A stretch of 64,000 nt of DNA from an uncultured Pelagibacteraceae bacterium (GCA_902617525.1 CACMWW010000001.1:1-64000), one strand, 5' to 3'. Shown: positions 25,517 through 34,691, counted from the first letter of the stretch. Program-made: numbers and translations. Notes: generated from the letters alone by a model not told the origin.

Positions 25517-25595
25517 TTGGGCTTTATATTAATTATCTAATAATATGGTTTAAAATTAAAGTTTATAAATACCCATTTTGGGTTATATTAATAAT

Positions 25596-26786
25596 CTAAA
25601 TTTTACTCGGACCATCAAATAAAACGTCAGCATTTTTTAATCTATCAATTAATGTTAAACCTAGGCCAGTTGAAGTGGTTAAGACGCCTCCAGCATTGGT
25701 ATTTGGAAGATTTTCAGTATTTAATGCAAGACATAGAGCGGACTCGCATATTAATTTAGCTGTAGATTTATAACCAGGATCACCTTTGCAAAACATCCTC
25801 AATTTATATTTTTCGTTATTTTTATTTTTTCCGATAAAAATACTCTCAAACCAACCATTTTCTCTTGTTTTTTTATCAGGTCCATTACCAGCTTTAGTAA
25901 ATAATTTTCTAAAGAGGCCACTTATTGGGCTTATTAACATCAGCCCAAAAACAGCAAGTCCAGCTGTTACAAGAAATGCTGAGCTATATTTTTTTAACAT
26001 CATATATTCTTGATATTTAAATTCACTTCCATAGCTTGCCTGATTTTTGTCGTGAATTTCAGAGCTTCTTCTGACAACCCTAGTGTTTGCAATTGCCATA
26101 ACAAAGGGTGCAGACCATGATTCAATATCATCGATGTATTTTATTTTGAAATTATCCTTATTTTCAGAAATATTTTGAGTTTTTATATATTCCTTTGAAT
26201 TGAGTAAAAATGGGTGCCCCATTGAATATTTGCTTTTGTAGTTACGCATGGAAAACGCACTTTCAATTGTGCCTCCACTTACACCTCCATTACCTCGATG
26301 ATAACCATCAATTCTCTGTAGCTCTTGATTGAGACTTCTTTGCAAGTAAAAGCACCCCATATCTGATGGAATAGAATCGTAACCACATGATGGAATGATT
26401 TTTATTTGCTTTTTTTCTGCTGCTTCATGATGTTTATCAATAAGGTCACGCACCCAAATATTTTCCCCAGTAATGTCTAAATAATGAGTTCCAGCTTCAA
26501 CACATTGTGTAACTAAATTATCGCTATACCTGTTAAATGGGCCAGCTAACGATGCAATAACACGCGTTTTGGAAGCAATTTTTAGTAAATTTTCACTATC
26601 TCCACTGTCTGCAATAAAATAATCAGGTTTACATTTACTATTATTGGATATGTTGACTAATTTATCCTCATTACGTCCCGCTATAGCCCAATTTAGGTCC
26701 CTATAGTTTTCATCTAAGTACTCAACAGCTAATCTTCCGGTAAAACCAGATGCCCCATAGATTATTAAATCGTATTCTCTATTCAT
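25596..26786 (-). CDS. saccharopine dehydrogenase-like / trans-acting enoyl reductase family protein
   Basis: A 396-aa Rossmann protein. It starts EYDLIIYGASGFTGRLAVEYL (NAD(P)-binding G-x-x-G-F-T-G) and contains GPFNRYSDNLVTQCVEAGTHYLDITGE and SCGYDSIPSDMGCFYL, marks of the saccharopine dehydrogenase/trans-acting enoyl reductase family. A hydrophobic segment in the second half (SAFLVTAGLAVFGLMLISPISGLF) suggests membrane association. Such proteins are usually of lipid metabolism rather than lysine biosynthesis; the substrate is unknown. Confidence 0.82.
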   Translation of the reverse strand: MNREYDLIIYGASGFTGRLAVEYLDENYRDLNWAIAGRNEDKLVNISNNSKCKPDYFIADSGDSENLLKIASKTRVIASLAGPFNRYSDNLVTQCVEAGTHYLDITGENIWVRDLIDKHHEAAEKKQIKIIPSCGYDSIPSDMGCFYLQRSLNQELQRIDGYHRGNGGVSGGTIESAFSMRNYKSKYSMGHPFLLNSKEYIKTQNISENKDNFKIKYIDDIESWSAPFVMAIANTRVVRRSSEIHDKNQASYGSEFKYQEYMMLKKYSSAFLVTAGLAVFGLMLISPISGLFRKLFTKAGNGPDKKTRENGWFESIFIGKNKNNEKYKLRMFCKGDPGYKSTAKLICESALCLALNTENLPNTNAGGVLTTSTGLGLTLIDRLKNADVLFDGPSKI

Positions 26787-26825
26787 ATTTATGTAATATT
26801 TGCAAAATTATGTTAAAATTATCGT

Positions 26826-26909
26826 ATGTTAGACTGGATAATAGGTGGCCTAGTAACGATCTCATTCTTATATCTACTTTATTGGGCATTGACACTGATT
26901 TTTGCATAA
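26826..26909 (+). CDS. possible 27-aa single-helix microprotein
   Basis: Too short for the ORF track. ATG opens 27 codons (MLDWIIGGLVTISFLY...) forming one hydrophobic helix with no charged residue after Asp3. It resembles in size and character accessory peptides such as KdpF or CydX, but no matching complex is nearby. No good Shine-Dalgarno. One base after its stop a second small frame begins, so the two may be a pair. Confidence 0.35.
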   Translation: MLDWIIGGLVTISFLYLLYWALTLIFA

Positions 26910-26910
26910 A

Positions 26911-27033
26911 GTGATTGAATTTTTAATTTCATTATTTCAAGACCTGTCACTTATATTTTATTCATTTTCATTCATTATTTTGATTTTGATAGTGGGAGCG
27001 TATTTATTTAATTTATTTAAAAATATTAAGTAA
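26911..27033 (+). CDS. possible 40-aa single-helix microprotein
   Basis: Starts at GTG one base after the previous small frame and runs 40 codons to TAA. The peptide has a polar start, a long hydrophobic helix (LIFYSFSFIILILIVGAYLF) and a basic tail ending KNIK, a normal inside-positive single-pass topology. Ribosome site weak. Together with the 27-aa frame it fills most of the 320-bp gap before the PTA-like gene. Confidence 0.35.
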   Translation: MIEFLISLFQDLSLIFYSFSFIILILIVGAYLFNLFKNIK

Positions 27034-27106
27034 AATCAGTATATTATAATACTATATTAAAAAAATACTTTAATGATTACTTTTATTAAAAATTTACATT
27101 ATTAAA

Positions 27107-28006
27107 ATGATACAAAACATTGATTATATTGACACAAACAGAATTACTTTAGGTATTGTTGCAAATGCCAATAATGATTTAATTCTGAAGACAATTATGG
27201 ATGCAGAAAGTCAAAAATTAATAAATCCAGTACTCATAGGAAATATTGATTTTATGACTACCTTTATTGATAAGCATAAATGGTCATTATCAAAAGATAA
27301 ATTAATTGAGAGTTATTCAGAAGAAGAGTCATCAAAAATTGCCTGTGAAGTAGCGAGTAGGGACACCAGTTTAGAAAACAATATAATCATAAAAGGTCAT
27401 CTTCATACAGATGTTTTGATGGGTGAGTATATAAAAAAAGAATATAATTTAAGAATAAGGGGAAAGCGCTTAAGCCACATTTGGTTTATGACTTTTCCAA
27501 ATGACACGCGTCAGCCAATTATCATTACTGATGGTGCTTTGAACATATCACCAAGCTTAGAAACTAAAAAATATATTTTATCGAATGTTCTCGAGTACAC
27601 AAAAAAAATTCCATCTTTCAATCCATATGTTGCCGTTTTATCAGCAACTGAAGAGCAACTAAAGCAAATGCCAAGCTCTATTGAAGCACATGATCTCGTT
27701 GAATGGGCAAAAATTAATTATTCAGATACTCCTGTTGAAGGACCTTTTGCTTTAGATAATGCTATTTCACAAGAGTCAGCAAAAATAAAAGGAACACTAG
27801 GGATAGTTCCAGGAAATGCCAATGTTATTATTGTTCCAAATATAGAAACAGGAAATGCACTCGTTAAATCCCTTGTACATTTTGCGAACGCTACTGCTGG
27901 AGGATTTGTAATTGGCGGTAAAAGTCCTGTTGTTATAACAAGTAGATCAGATGATGAAAAATCTAGAATGGCATCTATAATAAATGCTGTAATTTGCACC
28001 TATTAA
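27107..28006 (+). CDS. phosphate acetyl/butyryltransferase family protein
   Basis: PTA/PTB-fold enzyme (299 aa) that would transfer an acyl group between CoA and phosphate. The core is recognisable in KGHLHTDVLMGEYIKKE, IITDGALNISPSL and the C-terminal VEGPFALDNAISQESAKIKG...ADxLLVPNIE-type segment (NVIIVPNIETGNALVKSL) with GGFVIGGKSPVVITSRSD. The length matches the short PTB/PtaA type, not the long Pta. No acetate/butyrate kinase gene is adjacent, unlike the usual pairing. Confidence 0.85.
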   Translation: MIQNIDYIDTNRITLGIVANANNDLILKTIMDAESQKLINPVLIGNIDFMTTFIDKHKWSLSKDKLIESYSEEESSKIACEVASRDTSLENNIIIKGHLHTDVLMGEYIKKEYNLRIRGKRLSHIWFMTFPNDTRQPIIITDGALNISPSLETKKYILSNVLEYTKKIPSFNPYVAVLSATEEQLKQMPSSIEAHDLVEWAKINYSDTPVEGPFALDNAISQESAKIKGTLGIVPGNANVIIVPNIETGNALVKSLVHFANATAGGFVIGGKSPVVITSRSDDEKSRMASIINAVICTY

Positions 28007-29173
28007 TTATTTAAAAGCTTGATTTAAGTCCTCTATAAGATCATCACTGTCTTCTATGCCGACAGATAATCTGACTAGCTTTTTGGGCACTTGATTAAAG
28101 GATTTATCGTCTAAATATGCATGTGTCATTAAAGCAGGGGACTCAATTAAAGACTCAACTCCCCCCAAACTCTCAGCTATAGTAAAAATTCTTAATTTAC
28201 GCATAAACTTGGATATTTCTGATATATTTCCATCATAGATAAAAGTGATCATTCCACCAAACCCGTTCATTTGTTTAAGCGCAATATCTTTCTGTTTATG
28301 ATTTGGTAACCCAGGATACGTTACGTTTAACGCTTTTTTATGTGATCTTAAAAAGCGAGCTACTTTAATTCCATTTTCATTATGTTTTTTCATTCTAATA
28401 GCTAGTGTTTTAATTCCTCTCAAAGTAAGAAAACAATCAAAAGGACTTGGAACGGCGCCCGTAGAATTTTGTATTAGGGCTAATTTTTTCTCAAGTTTTT
28501 TATTCTTTCCAATTACCAAGGCTCCACCAATAACATCAGAGTGGCCATTGATATATTTTGTTGTCGAGTGATTAACAATGTCAATTCCATGCTCTAGCGG
28601 TCTTTGATTGTAAGGTGTGGCAAATGTATTATCACATACAGTTATAAGCTTATTTTTTCTTGCAATACGGGATATTCTTTTTAAGTCCGTAATTTTAAGC
28701 AGTGGATTTGTTGGAGTTTCAATCCAAATCATTTTTGTATTCTTTTTAATTTCTTTTGAAAAATTTGTATTTAAATCAACGAATGTGAATTCAATATTTG
28801 ATGACTTGCTCTTAATTTCATTAAACAACCTAAAAGTACCACCATATAGGTCATCAAAAGCAATTACATGATCTCCAGGCTTTAAAAGATCTAAAACCGC
28901 TGTTTGAGCAGCAACCCCTGAAGCAAATGCAAATGCTTTATGTCCGCTTTCTAATTCAGCAATTGAATTTTCTAAAACTTCTCTTGTAGGATTTTGGCTT
29001 CTTGAATATTCATATCCTTTATGCTCTCCAGGTCTATCGTGAGCATAAGTGGATGTTGCATAAATAGGAGTCATTACGGCTCCGGTTAATGGATCTGTTT
29101 TGACCCCAGCATGCACTGATAAAGTATCAAGCTGATTTATTTTCTTTATATAAGATTTTTTTCTTTTAACCAT
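28007..29173 (-). CDS. cystathionine gamma-lyase / gamma-synthase type PLP enzyme
   Basis: Cys/Met-metabolism PLP enzyme (388 aa, full length). Seen: LDTLSVHAGVKTDPLTGAVMTPIYATSTY, the cofactor-site region FAFASGVAAQTAVLDLLKPGDHVI, ITVCDNTFATPYNQRPLEHG and the PLP-Lys motif VNHSTTKYINGHSDVIGG. Together with the CBS-like gene directly upstream (28-base overlap), the best reading is cystathionine gamma-lyase completing reverse transsulfuration (cystathionine to cysteine). Gamma-synthase or beta-lyase activity cannot be excluded from sequence alone. Confidence 0.85.
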   Translation of the reverse strand: MVKRKKSYIKKINQLDTLSVHAGVKTDPLTGAVMTPIYATSTYAHDRPGEHKGYEYSRSQNPTREVLENSIAELESGHKAFAFASGVAAQTAVLDLLKPGDHVIAFDDLYGGTFRLFNEIKSKSSNIEFTFVDLNTNFSKEIKKNTKMIWIETPTNPLLKITDLKRISRIARKNKLITVCDNTFATPYNQRPLEHGIDIVNHSTTKYINGHSDVIGGALVIGKNKKLEKKLALIQNSTGAVPSPFDCFLTLRGIKTLAIRMKKHNENGIKVARFLRSHKKALNVTYPGLPNHKQKDIALKQMNGFGGMITFIYDGNISEISKFMRKLRIFTIAESLGGVESLIESPALMTHAYLDDKSFNQVPKKLVRLSVGIEDSDDLIEDLNQAFK

Positions 29174-30120
29174 TCTTCATTATACGCTGTATTTAAATAT
29201 TTTTCACCATTATCACAAACAAATGTAACTACATTTTTTTCTTTATCTTGGTCCTTGCAATATTTAATTGCCGCTGAAATAAGAGTTCCACTTGATGAGC
29301 CTCCCAAAATTCCCTCCTTCAAAGCCAATTCTCTAATCATGCTAAATGCTTCTTCGTTTGTAACTTCATAAGCTTTTTTTATATACTTTAATTCTAAAGT
29401 CTCAGGAATGAAATCTTCACCTATACCCTCAACAAGCCATGAATAGTCCGCTTTTTTTAATGGCTTGTTTTCGACGGCATCTTTAACTATTGAACCCTTT
29501 GGATCCGCAAGAACCATTTCTGTCTTTGGACTATGCTCTGAAAAAAATTTACCTAAGCCTGAAATTGTTCCTCCTGTACCAACGCCACAAACAACAGCAT
29601 CAACATCATTATTCATTTGATCCAGAATTTCTGGACCAGTTGAATATTCATGAGCCTGGGGATTTGACATATTTGTAAACTGGTTTGCCATAAATGAATC
29701 AGGAGTATTATTTGCAACTTCTTTAGCTACATTTACATAATGCTCAGGACTATCAGGTCCTACATCACTCCTTGCCAAAATAACTTCTGCTCCGAGAGAT
29801 TTAAGATGAAGTATTTTGTTGTGGTTCATTTTATCGAGTATCACAACTTTTGACTTATATCCCTTTAAGAGAGCTATTAAAGCTAGACCCAGTCCAGTAT
29901 TGCCAGCTGTAGCCTCAACAACCGTTGAACCCTTCTTTAACTTTCCTTGAGTTTCAGCGTCCTCAATGATTCTTAGGGCCACTCTATCTTTTATGGATGA
30001 GCCTGGATTAAGACTTTCCATTTTAAGAAAAAGGTTACATTTTCCGGTGTCTAAATTTTTAGCTTGAACAATCGGAGTATTACCAATTAAATCAACCAAT
30101 GACTTTATTTTCTTCATCAA
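29146..30120 (-). CDS. cystathionine beta-synthase-type PLP synthase without CBS domains
   Basis: Fold-type II PLP enzyme (324 aa). The PLP Lys lies in LNPGSSIKDRVALRII, the phosphate loop in GVGTGGTISGLG and the substrate loop in VEATAGNTGLGLAL. The segments SDVGPDSPEHYVNVAKE and VEGIGEDFIPETLEL are closer to cystathionine beta-synthase than to CysK, which fits its pairing with the lyase gene. No C-terminal CBS domains are present. It would condense serine and homocysteine. Its 5' end overlaps the divergent mltB start by 22 bases. Confidence 0.82.
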   Translation of the reverse strand: MMKKIKSLVDLIGNTPIVQAKNLDTGKCNLFLKMESLNPGSSIKDRVALRIIEDAETQGKLKKGSTVVEATAGNTGLGLALIALLKGYKSKVVILDKMNHNKILHLKSLGAEVILARSDVGPDSPEHYVNVAKEVANNTPDSFMANQFTNMSNPQAHEYSTGPEILDQMNNDVDAVVCGVGTGGTISGLGKFFSEHSPKTEMVLADPKGSIVKDAVENKPLKKADYSWLVEGIGEDFIPETLELKYIKKAYEVTNEEAFSMIRELALKEGILGGSSSGTLISAAIKYCKDQDKEKNVVTFVCDNGEKYLNTAYNEEWLKEKNLI

Positions 30121-31130
30121 ATTTAATTATTTATATTTCTAAATTAGTTAGTTTATTTACTGCAATAACAGTATTTACTATAATTAATTTATCCTCATTG
30201 CAAGCAGATGAACAAGGATCTTTTGAAGATTGGCTTATTTATATTGAAAATCTAGCACTCAAAGAGGGGATCTCGAAAGATACAATAAATAATAGCATTA
30301 AGAATATTACACAGAATGAAAGAGTATTAGAACTTGATAGATCACAACCTGAATTTACTCTTACGCTTGAGAAATATTTATCGAATACTACTCCCGCAAG
30401 TAGAGTAAAAAAGGGAAAAAAGCTCTATAAAGAAAATAAAGATATTCTAGAAAAAGTTTCAAATGAATTTGGTGTTCAACCACGCTTCCTTTTAGCTCTA
30501 TGGGGCATAGAAACAAGTTTTGGTAAATTTACAGGATCGTTTAATGTAATACGTTCACTCTCAACATTATCTCACGATCTTCGTAGAAGAGACTTTTTTA
30601 CTGAGGAGCTAATTAATGCACTTAAAATTATTAATGAAGGACACATTAATGCAGAGAATATGATGGGTTCTTGGGCAGGTGCAATGGGTCAAAACCAATT
30701 TATGCCTTCAAGTTTTTTAAGTTATGCAATTGATTACAATAAGGATGAAAGAAAAGATATATGGACCACCCTAGATGATGTATTTGCATCTTCCGCTAAT
30801 TATTTAAGCAGCTCAGGATGGGATGATAATCTTACGTGGGGCAGGGAAGTCGTTACTACTAAACCTATAAATAAGGACCTTATTACTACTTCTGCAAAAA
30901 AAATAGAAATTTCAAGAAAATTATCTGAATGGTCAGAATTAGGAGTTTTAAAAGCAAATGGAGAAAAACTTCCAAATAAAAACTTAGATGCATATTTAGT
31001 TTTTCCTGAAGGCGAAGATGGAAAAAAATTCTTAGTATACGAAAATTTCAAAGTCATCATGAAGTGGAATAGATCACTTTTTTTTGGAATATCAGTAGGT
31101 ACTCTATCTGATATGATAAAATATCATTGA
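30099..31130 (+). CDS. mltB: lytic murein transglycosylase B family
   Basis: Periplasmic peptidoglycan lytic transglycosylase (343 aa). A signal sequence occupies the first 35 or so residues. The SLT_2 domain shows the catalytic Glu in LLALWGIETSFGKFTGSFNV and the downstream GSWAGAMGQNQFMPSSFLSYAIDYN and NYLSSSGW patterns. No Lipobox Cys is seen, so it is more like soluble MltB. It is the first gene of the run mltB-rlpA-dacA-tmk-holB-metG-tatD; the ATG overlaps the next gene's strand opposite by 22 bases, so a later start is conceivable. Confidence 0.88.
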   Translation: MTLFSSSNLIIYISKLVSLFTAITVFTIINLSSLQADEQGSFEDWLIYIENLALKEGISKDTINNSIKNITQNERVLELDRSQPEFTLTLEKYLSNTTPASRVKKGKKLYKENKDILEKVSNEFGVQPRFLLALWGIETSFGKFTGSFNVIRSLSTLSHDLRRRDFFTEELINALKIINEGHINAENMMGSWAGAMGQNQFMPSSFLSYAIDYNKDERKDIWTTLDDVFASSANYLSSSGWDDNLTWGREVVTTKPINKDLITTSAKKIEISRKLSEWSELGVLKANGEKLPNKNLDAYLVFPEGEDGKKFLVYENFKVIMKWNRSLFFGISVGTLSDMIKYH

Positions 31131-31981
31131 TGAAATACATTTATTTATTATTAATTCTTTTTTTGTCACAATGCGCTGCTGTTAATATTGTTCCATTAGC
31201 AATTGAAGATAGCAATAAAAACAAAAATATTTCATTAATAGAAAAATATATAGAAGAACCTTACCAAGTTGATGGTAAATGGTTTTATCCAAGAGATTAT
31301 AAATCGTATACAGAAGTAGGAATTGCTGAAATTGAGATAGAATTAAACAATGGTGACTTGACAACAAATAAGGAATTTTTTCATAATGACGCGCATTCTG
31401 GGTCTCATAGATCACTTCCATTGCCATCAATACTTGAGGTTACAAACTTAGAAAACGGCAGAACAACTAAAGTTAGAGTCAACAATAGAGGAGCATATTC
31501 ATCTACGCATATAATAAATTTATCATCAGGAGTATTTAAAGAATTAAATTTGAATAGCGGAGGTGGGTTAGTGAAGATAGAACTAATTAATACAAACGAA
31601 AGCTTCATTCTCTCTGAAACACAAACTTTTGAAGAGGAGAAGAAGGTGGTAGAAGCACCGATCTCAGATGTTGTTGTGATAGGTGCTGAAATTCCTAATA
31701 CAGAAATAGTCACTAATGTGTCTGATATTAAGACTATAGAAAAACGACAATATAATGAAATATATCTAAATATCGCAACATTTTCATTTATAGAAAACGC
31801 AAAAATTGTTTTAGATGATCTATCGAATTTCAAAGCTAAAGTCTATAACATGACAACTAATGGAGGTGCTCAAATATTTAGAGTACTTATTGGGCCATAT
31901 GAAGACGTAAATAAGTTAATCAATGATCTTAAAGATGACACATTTAAAAAATATGAAGATTTATCAATATTTTTAATATAA
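31127..31981 (+). CDS. rlpA: RlpA-like lipoprotein with SPOR domain, altered active-site motif
   Basis: Lipoprotein (LFLSQCAAV lipobox at about residues 13-20) with a double-psi beta-barrel (residues about 60-155) and a C-terminal SPOR domain (YNEIYLNIATFSFIENA ... IFRVLIGPYED). RlpA is a transglycosylase acting on naked glycan strands at the septum. The usual motifs are recognisable as KEFFHNDAHSGSHRSLPLPSI and VTNLENGRTTKVRVNNRGAY, but the common VNDRGP motif reads VNNRGA, replacing the conserved Asp with Asn. Activity may therefore be reduced or lost. The start overlaps mltB by 4 bases. Confidence 0.85.
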   Translation: MMKYIYLLLILFLSQCAAVNIVPLAIEDSNKNKNISLIEKYIEEPYQVDGKWFYPRDYKSYTEVGIAEIEIELNNGDLTTNKEFFHNDAHSGSHRSLPLPSILEVTNLENGRTTKVRVNNRGAYSSTHIINLSSGVFKELNLNSGGGLVKIELINTNESFILSETQTFEEEKKVVEAPISDVVVIGAEIPNTEIVTNVSDIKTIEKRQYNEIYLNIATFSFIENAKIVLDDLSNFKAKVYNMTTNGGAQIFRVLIGPYEDVNKLINDLKDDTFKKYEDLSIFLI

Positions 31982-31990
31982 AAAGATAAT

Positions 31991-33127
31991 ATGCATTTAC
32001 TTAGACTAGTAATTTTTTACCTAATATTTATTCCAATTCCATTTGTACAGGCGTCATTTATAGATACTGAAGCTGAAACAGCGGTAATTATTGATGCCAC
32101 TACAGGTAAAGTTCTTTTTGAAAAAGAAATGAATAAAAAAACATATCCAGCCTCAATGACAAAAATCATGACAACATTAATAGTATTTGAAAAATTATCT
32201 AACGGAACTCTATCTTTAGATGATAAATTTCTTGTTTCAGAAAAAGCTTGGAGAGAGCGAGAAGGCTCATCTATGTTTGTCGAAGTAGATAAAGAAATAA
32301 GAGTTGAAGACTTATTAAGAGGAATTATTGTTCAATCTGGAAATGATGCTTGCATAGTTATTGCTGAAAATATTGCAGGATCCGAGGAAGCTTTTGCTAT
32401 CATTATGACATCAAAAGCTAGAGAAATTGGTATGTTGAATACAAATTTTACTAACTCAACAGGTATGCACAGCAATGACAATTATTCGACTGCATACGAC
32501 ATAGCAATTTTATCTCAATATTTAATCAATGAGTTTCCAGAGTACTATCATTTATTTGCCGAAACAGAATTTGAATGGTCTGGAATAAAACAAAAAAATA
32601 GAAATCCATTATTATACAAAAAGATGGGTGTAGATGGCCTTAAAACAGGTCATTTATCAATTTCAGGTTATGGACTTGCAGCATCTGCCGTTGAAGGAAA
32701 TCGAAGAGTAATTTCTGTAACAAACGGCTTTAGTACGCAGCAAAAAAGGTCTCAGGGCTCATCAAGACTTATTACTTGGGCATTTAGAGAATATGAAAAT
32801 ATTGAGTTATTTAAAAAGTCTCAAGAAATTGACTTAATTAAGGTTCCTGGTTCAAATGAATCGTTGTCATCAGTTAGCGCATCGTCAGATATAATTTTAA
32901 CAGTTCCTAAAACAAAAAATAAGAGTTTAGATTTTAGTATTGAGCTGGATAGTCAAATAAGTTTCCCAGTTGCCGCTGGGACAAAAATTGGACAATTAAA
33001 AGTAAACATACCTAATGAGTCATCTGAGTATTTTGATATTTATTCCACAAATGAAATAAAAAGGACAAATATTTTTTCTAGGTTTTTTAGCTACATTTAT
33101 CAATCTATTGTTAATTTATTTGTCTGA
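31991..33127 (+). CDS. dacA: D-alanyl-D-alanine carboxypeptidase (PBP5/6 type)
   Basis: Low-molecular-weight penicillin-binding protein that trims the terminal D-Ala of stem peptides in the periplasm. A signal peptide ends FVQA around residue 21. The active-site SxxK is PASMTKIM (Ser55, Lys58), SxN is VQSGNDACIV and KTG is DGLKTGHLSISG. A C-terminal beta domain and a final hydrophobic, amphipathic tail (FSRFFSYIYQSIVNLFV) probably anchor it to the membrane. The length is typical. Confidence 0.93.
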   Translation: MHLLRLVIFYLIFIPIPFVQASFIDTEAETAVIIDATTGKVLFEKEMNKKTYPASMTKIMTTLIVFEKLSNGTLSLDDKFLVSEKAWREREGSSMFVEVDKEIRVEDLLRGIIVQSGNDACIVIAENIAGSEEAFAIIMTSKAREIGMLNTNFTNSTGMHSNDNYSTAYDIAILSQYLINEFPEYYHLFAETEFEWSGIKQKNRNPLLYKKMGVDGLKTGHLSISGYGLAASAVEGNRRVISVTNGFSTQQKRSQGSSRLITWAFREYENIELFKKSQEIDLIKVPGSNESLSSVSASSDIILTVPKTKNKSLDFSIELDSQISFPVAAGTKIGQLKVNIPNESSEYFDIYSTNEIKRTNIFSRFFSYIYQSIVNLFV

Positions 33128-33130
33128 TAG

Positions 33131-33757
33131 GTGATTAATTCACGATTCATATCTTTTGAGGGCGGAGAAGGGTCTGGCAAATCAACTCAAATAAAACTTC
33201 TTGCTAAAAAATTATCAAAAAAAAGAAAGGTTATAATTACTAGAGAGCCAGGCGGGACTAAAGAAGCAGAAAAAATAAGAAATTTAATTGTAAAAGATAA
33301 AAATCAGAAATGGTCTGGCACAGTTGAAACAATGCTACTTTTTGCTGCGCGAAAAGACCACATAGACAAGGTCATTATGCCTAATTTAAAAAAAGGATAC
33401 TGGGTATTATGTGACAGATACATTGACTCAACCATGGCATACCAAGGATACGGTAAAAAAGTTGACCTTAAACTCATAAATTCACTAAATAAAATTTTAA
33501 TTAACAACCTAGTGCCAAGTATAACATTTCTCCTTGATATTGATCCTAAGACAGGTCTAGCAAGATCAAAAAGAAAAGGTAACAATGATTTAAGGTATGA
33601 GAATATGCATATAAGCTTTCATAGAAAAGTAAGAACTTCTTTTTTGAAAATTGCCAAAACAAACAAAAGTAGAATTAAAATTATTGATGCTGGTCAGGAT
33701 AAAAATAAAATTTCAGAAAATATATGGAAAATATTAGAGAAAAGTAAAAGAATATGA
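33131..33757 (+). CDS. tmk: thymidylate kinase
   Basis: Phosphorylates dTMP to dTDP in the cytoplasm. P-loop FEGGEGSGKSTQIKLL, the REPGGT motif in ITREPGGTKEAEKIR, DRY in LCDRYIDSTMAYQGYG and the LID-region LARSKRKGNNDLRYE. The length (208 aa) is typical. Starts at GTG three bases after the dacA stop and overlaps holB by ATGA. The cluster order tmk-holB-metG-tatD is standard in alphaproteobacteria. Confidence 0.95.
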   Translation: MINSRFISFEGGEGSGKSTQIKLLAKKLSKKRKVIITREPGGTKEAEKIRNLIVKDKNQKWSGTVETMLLFAARKDHIDKVIMPNLKKGYWVLCDRYIDSTMAYQGYGKKVDLKLINSLNKILINNLVPSITFLLDIDPKTGLARSKRKGNNDLRYENMHISFHRKVRTSFLKIAKTNKSRIKIIDAGQDKNKISENIWKILEKSKRI

Positions 33758-34683
33758 GCAGTTTAGATCAAGTTTATATTAAACAAAAGGAAAAGCTTTT
33801 CAGTCTATACAAAAATAATTTACCTCAATCTATTATTTTATCAGGTGGAGAAATCGAACTTTTATCAGATATAGCGATATCGTTTTCAGAATTAATTGTT
33901 AAAAATAATATTGATCATACATTTGAAGATTTTCTTAATATTTGCTCGAATGAAAATCCTAAAAATTCACCATTTGTTTATATGATTACGAAAATTTATT
34001 TAGAAGATAAAAAAAGATTTAAAAATCAAATCTATAGAGATGATATATCTAATGTTCATACATTTTTTCAAACAAAAGATGAAATTGATCAAAAGAGAGT
34101 ATGTATAATTAAAACAATTGACGATCTTTCGATAGAGGCCAGTAATTCACTGCTTAAATTAATAGAAGAACCAAATAAAAATTCTCATTTTATAATCATA
34201 AATCATAATAAGGCTAAAGTTTTACAAACAATTATATCAAGATCTTATTTCTTAAATTTTTCTAAATTAAACAAAGAAATGTTTTTTGAAAATTTAAATA
34301 GTGACATTTCCACTAATAGAGATCTCTTCAATCTAACAAACGGATCTTTGAATCTTTCTAGAAATTTTATAAATCATGAACTATATGAAATTCAGGATCA
34401 TTTTAGAGAATTGTTGAATGATCGTAAGTTAATAAAATCAAATACAGCATCACATTATTCTAATTTTATTTCAAAAATGTTTTCTAAAGATGAGGATATT
34501 TCTATTTTTTTTGATTATATCTACCTAATAACGTCTTGCGAAGTAAAGACCATGGCTAGACAAGGAAAAGAAAAGGAAGTTCTTAATTTGCTTAAAATCT
34601 CAGAAATTGTTAAAACTTACAGAAATTATTTTAAAAGTTTAAATCTAGATTATACCACTCTGATTGTTTCTCTTTTTTTATAA
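33754..34683 (+). CDS. holB: DNA polymerase III delta' subunit-like
   Basis: Clamp-loader subunit in the tmk-holB-metG-tatD cluster (309 aa). The sequence is very diverged, but KTIDDLSIEASNSLLKLIEEPNKNSHFIIINHN is the AAA+ sensor region (normally N-A-A-N-S-L-L-K-x-L-E-E-P-P) followed by a strand and arginine region (TIISRSYFLNFSKL). The P-loop region is degenerate, as usual in delta'. Position and this motif make the call; the rest is poorly conserved. Confidence 0.83.
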   Translation: MSSLDQVYIKQKEKLFSLYKNNLPQSIILSGGEIELLSDIAISFSELIVKNNIDHTFEDFLNICSNENPKNSPFVYMITKIYLEDKKRFKNQIYRDDISNVHTFFQTKDEIDQKRVCIIKTIDDLSIEASNSLLKLIEEPNKNSHFIIINHNKAKVLQTIISRSYFLNFSKLNKEMFFENLNSDISTNRDLFNLTNGSLNLSRNFINHELYEIQDHFRELLNDRKLIKSNTASHYSNFISKMFSKDEDISIFFDYIYLITSCEVKTMARQGKEKEVLNLLKISEIVKTYRNYFKSLNLDYTTLIVSLFL

Positions 34684-34691
34684 AATAAAAA

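Noticed and set aside
26826-26909. The 27-aa frame as KdpF
   Set aside because: Size and hydrophobicity fit, but no kdpA, kdpB or kdpC gene is near and the sequence shows no specific KdpF residues.
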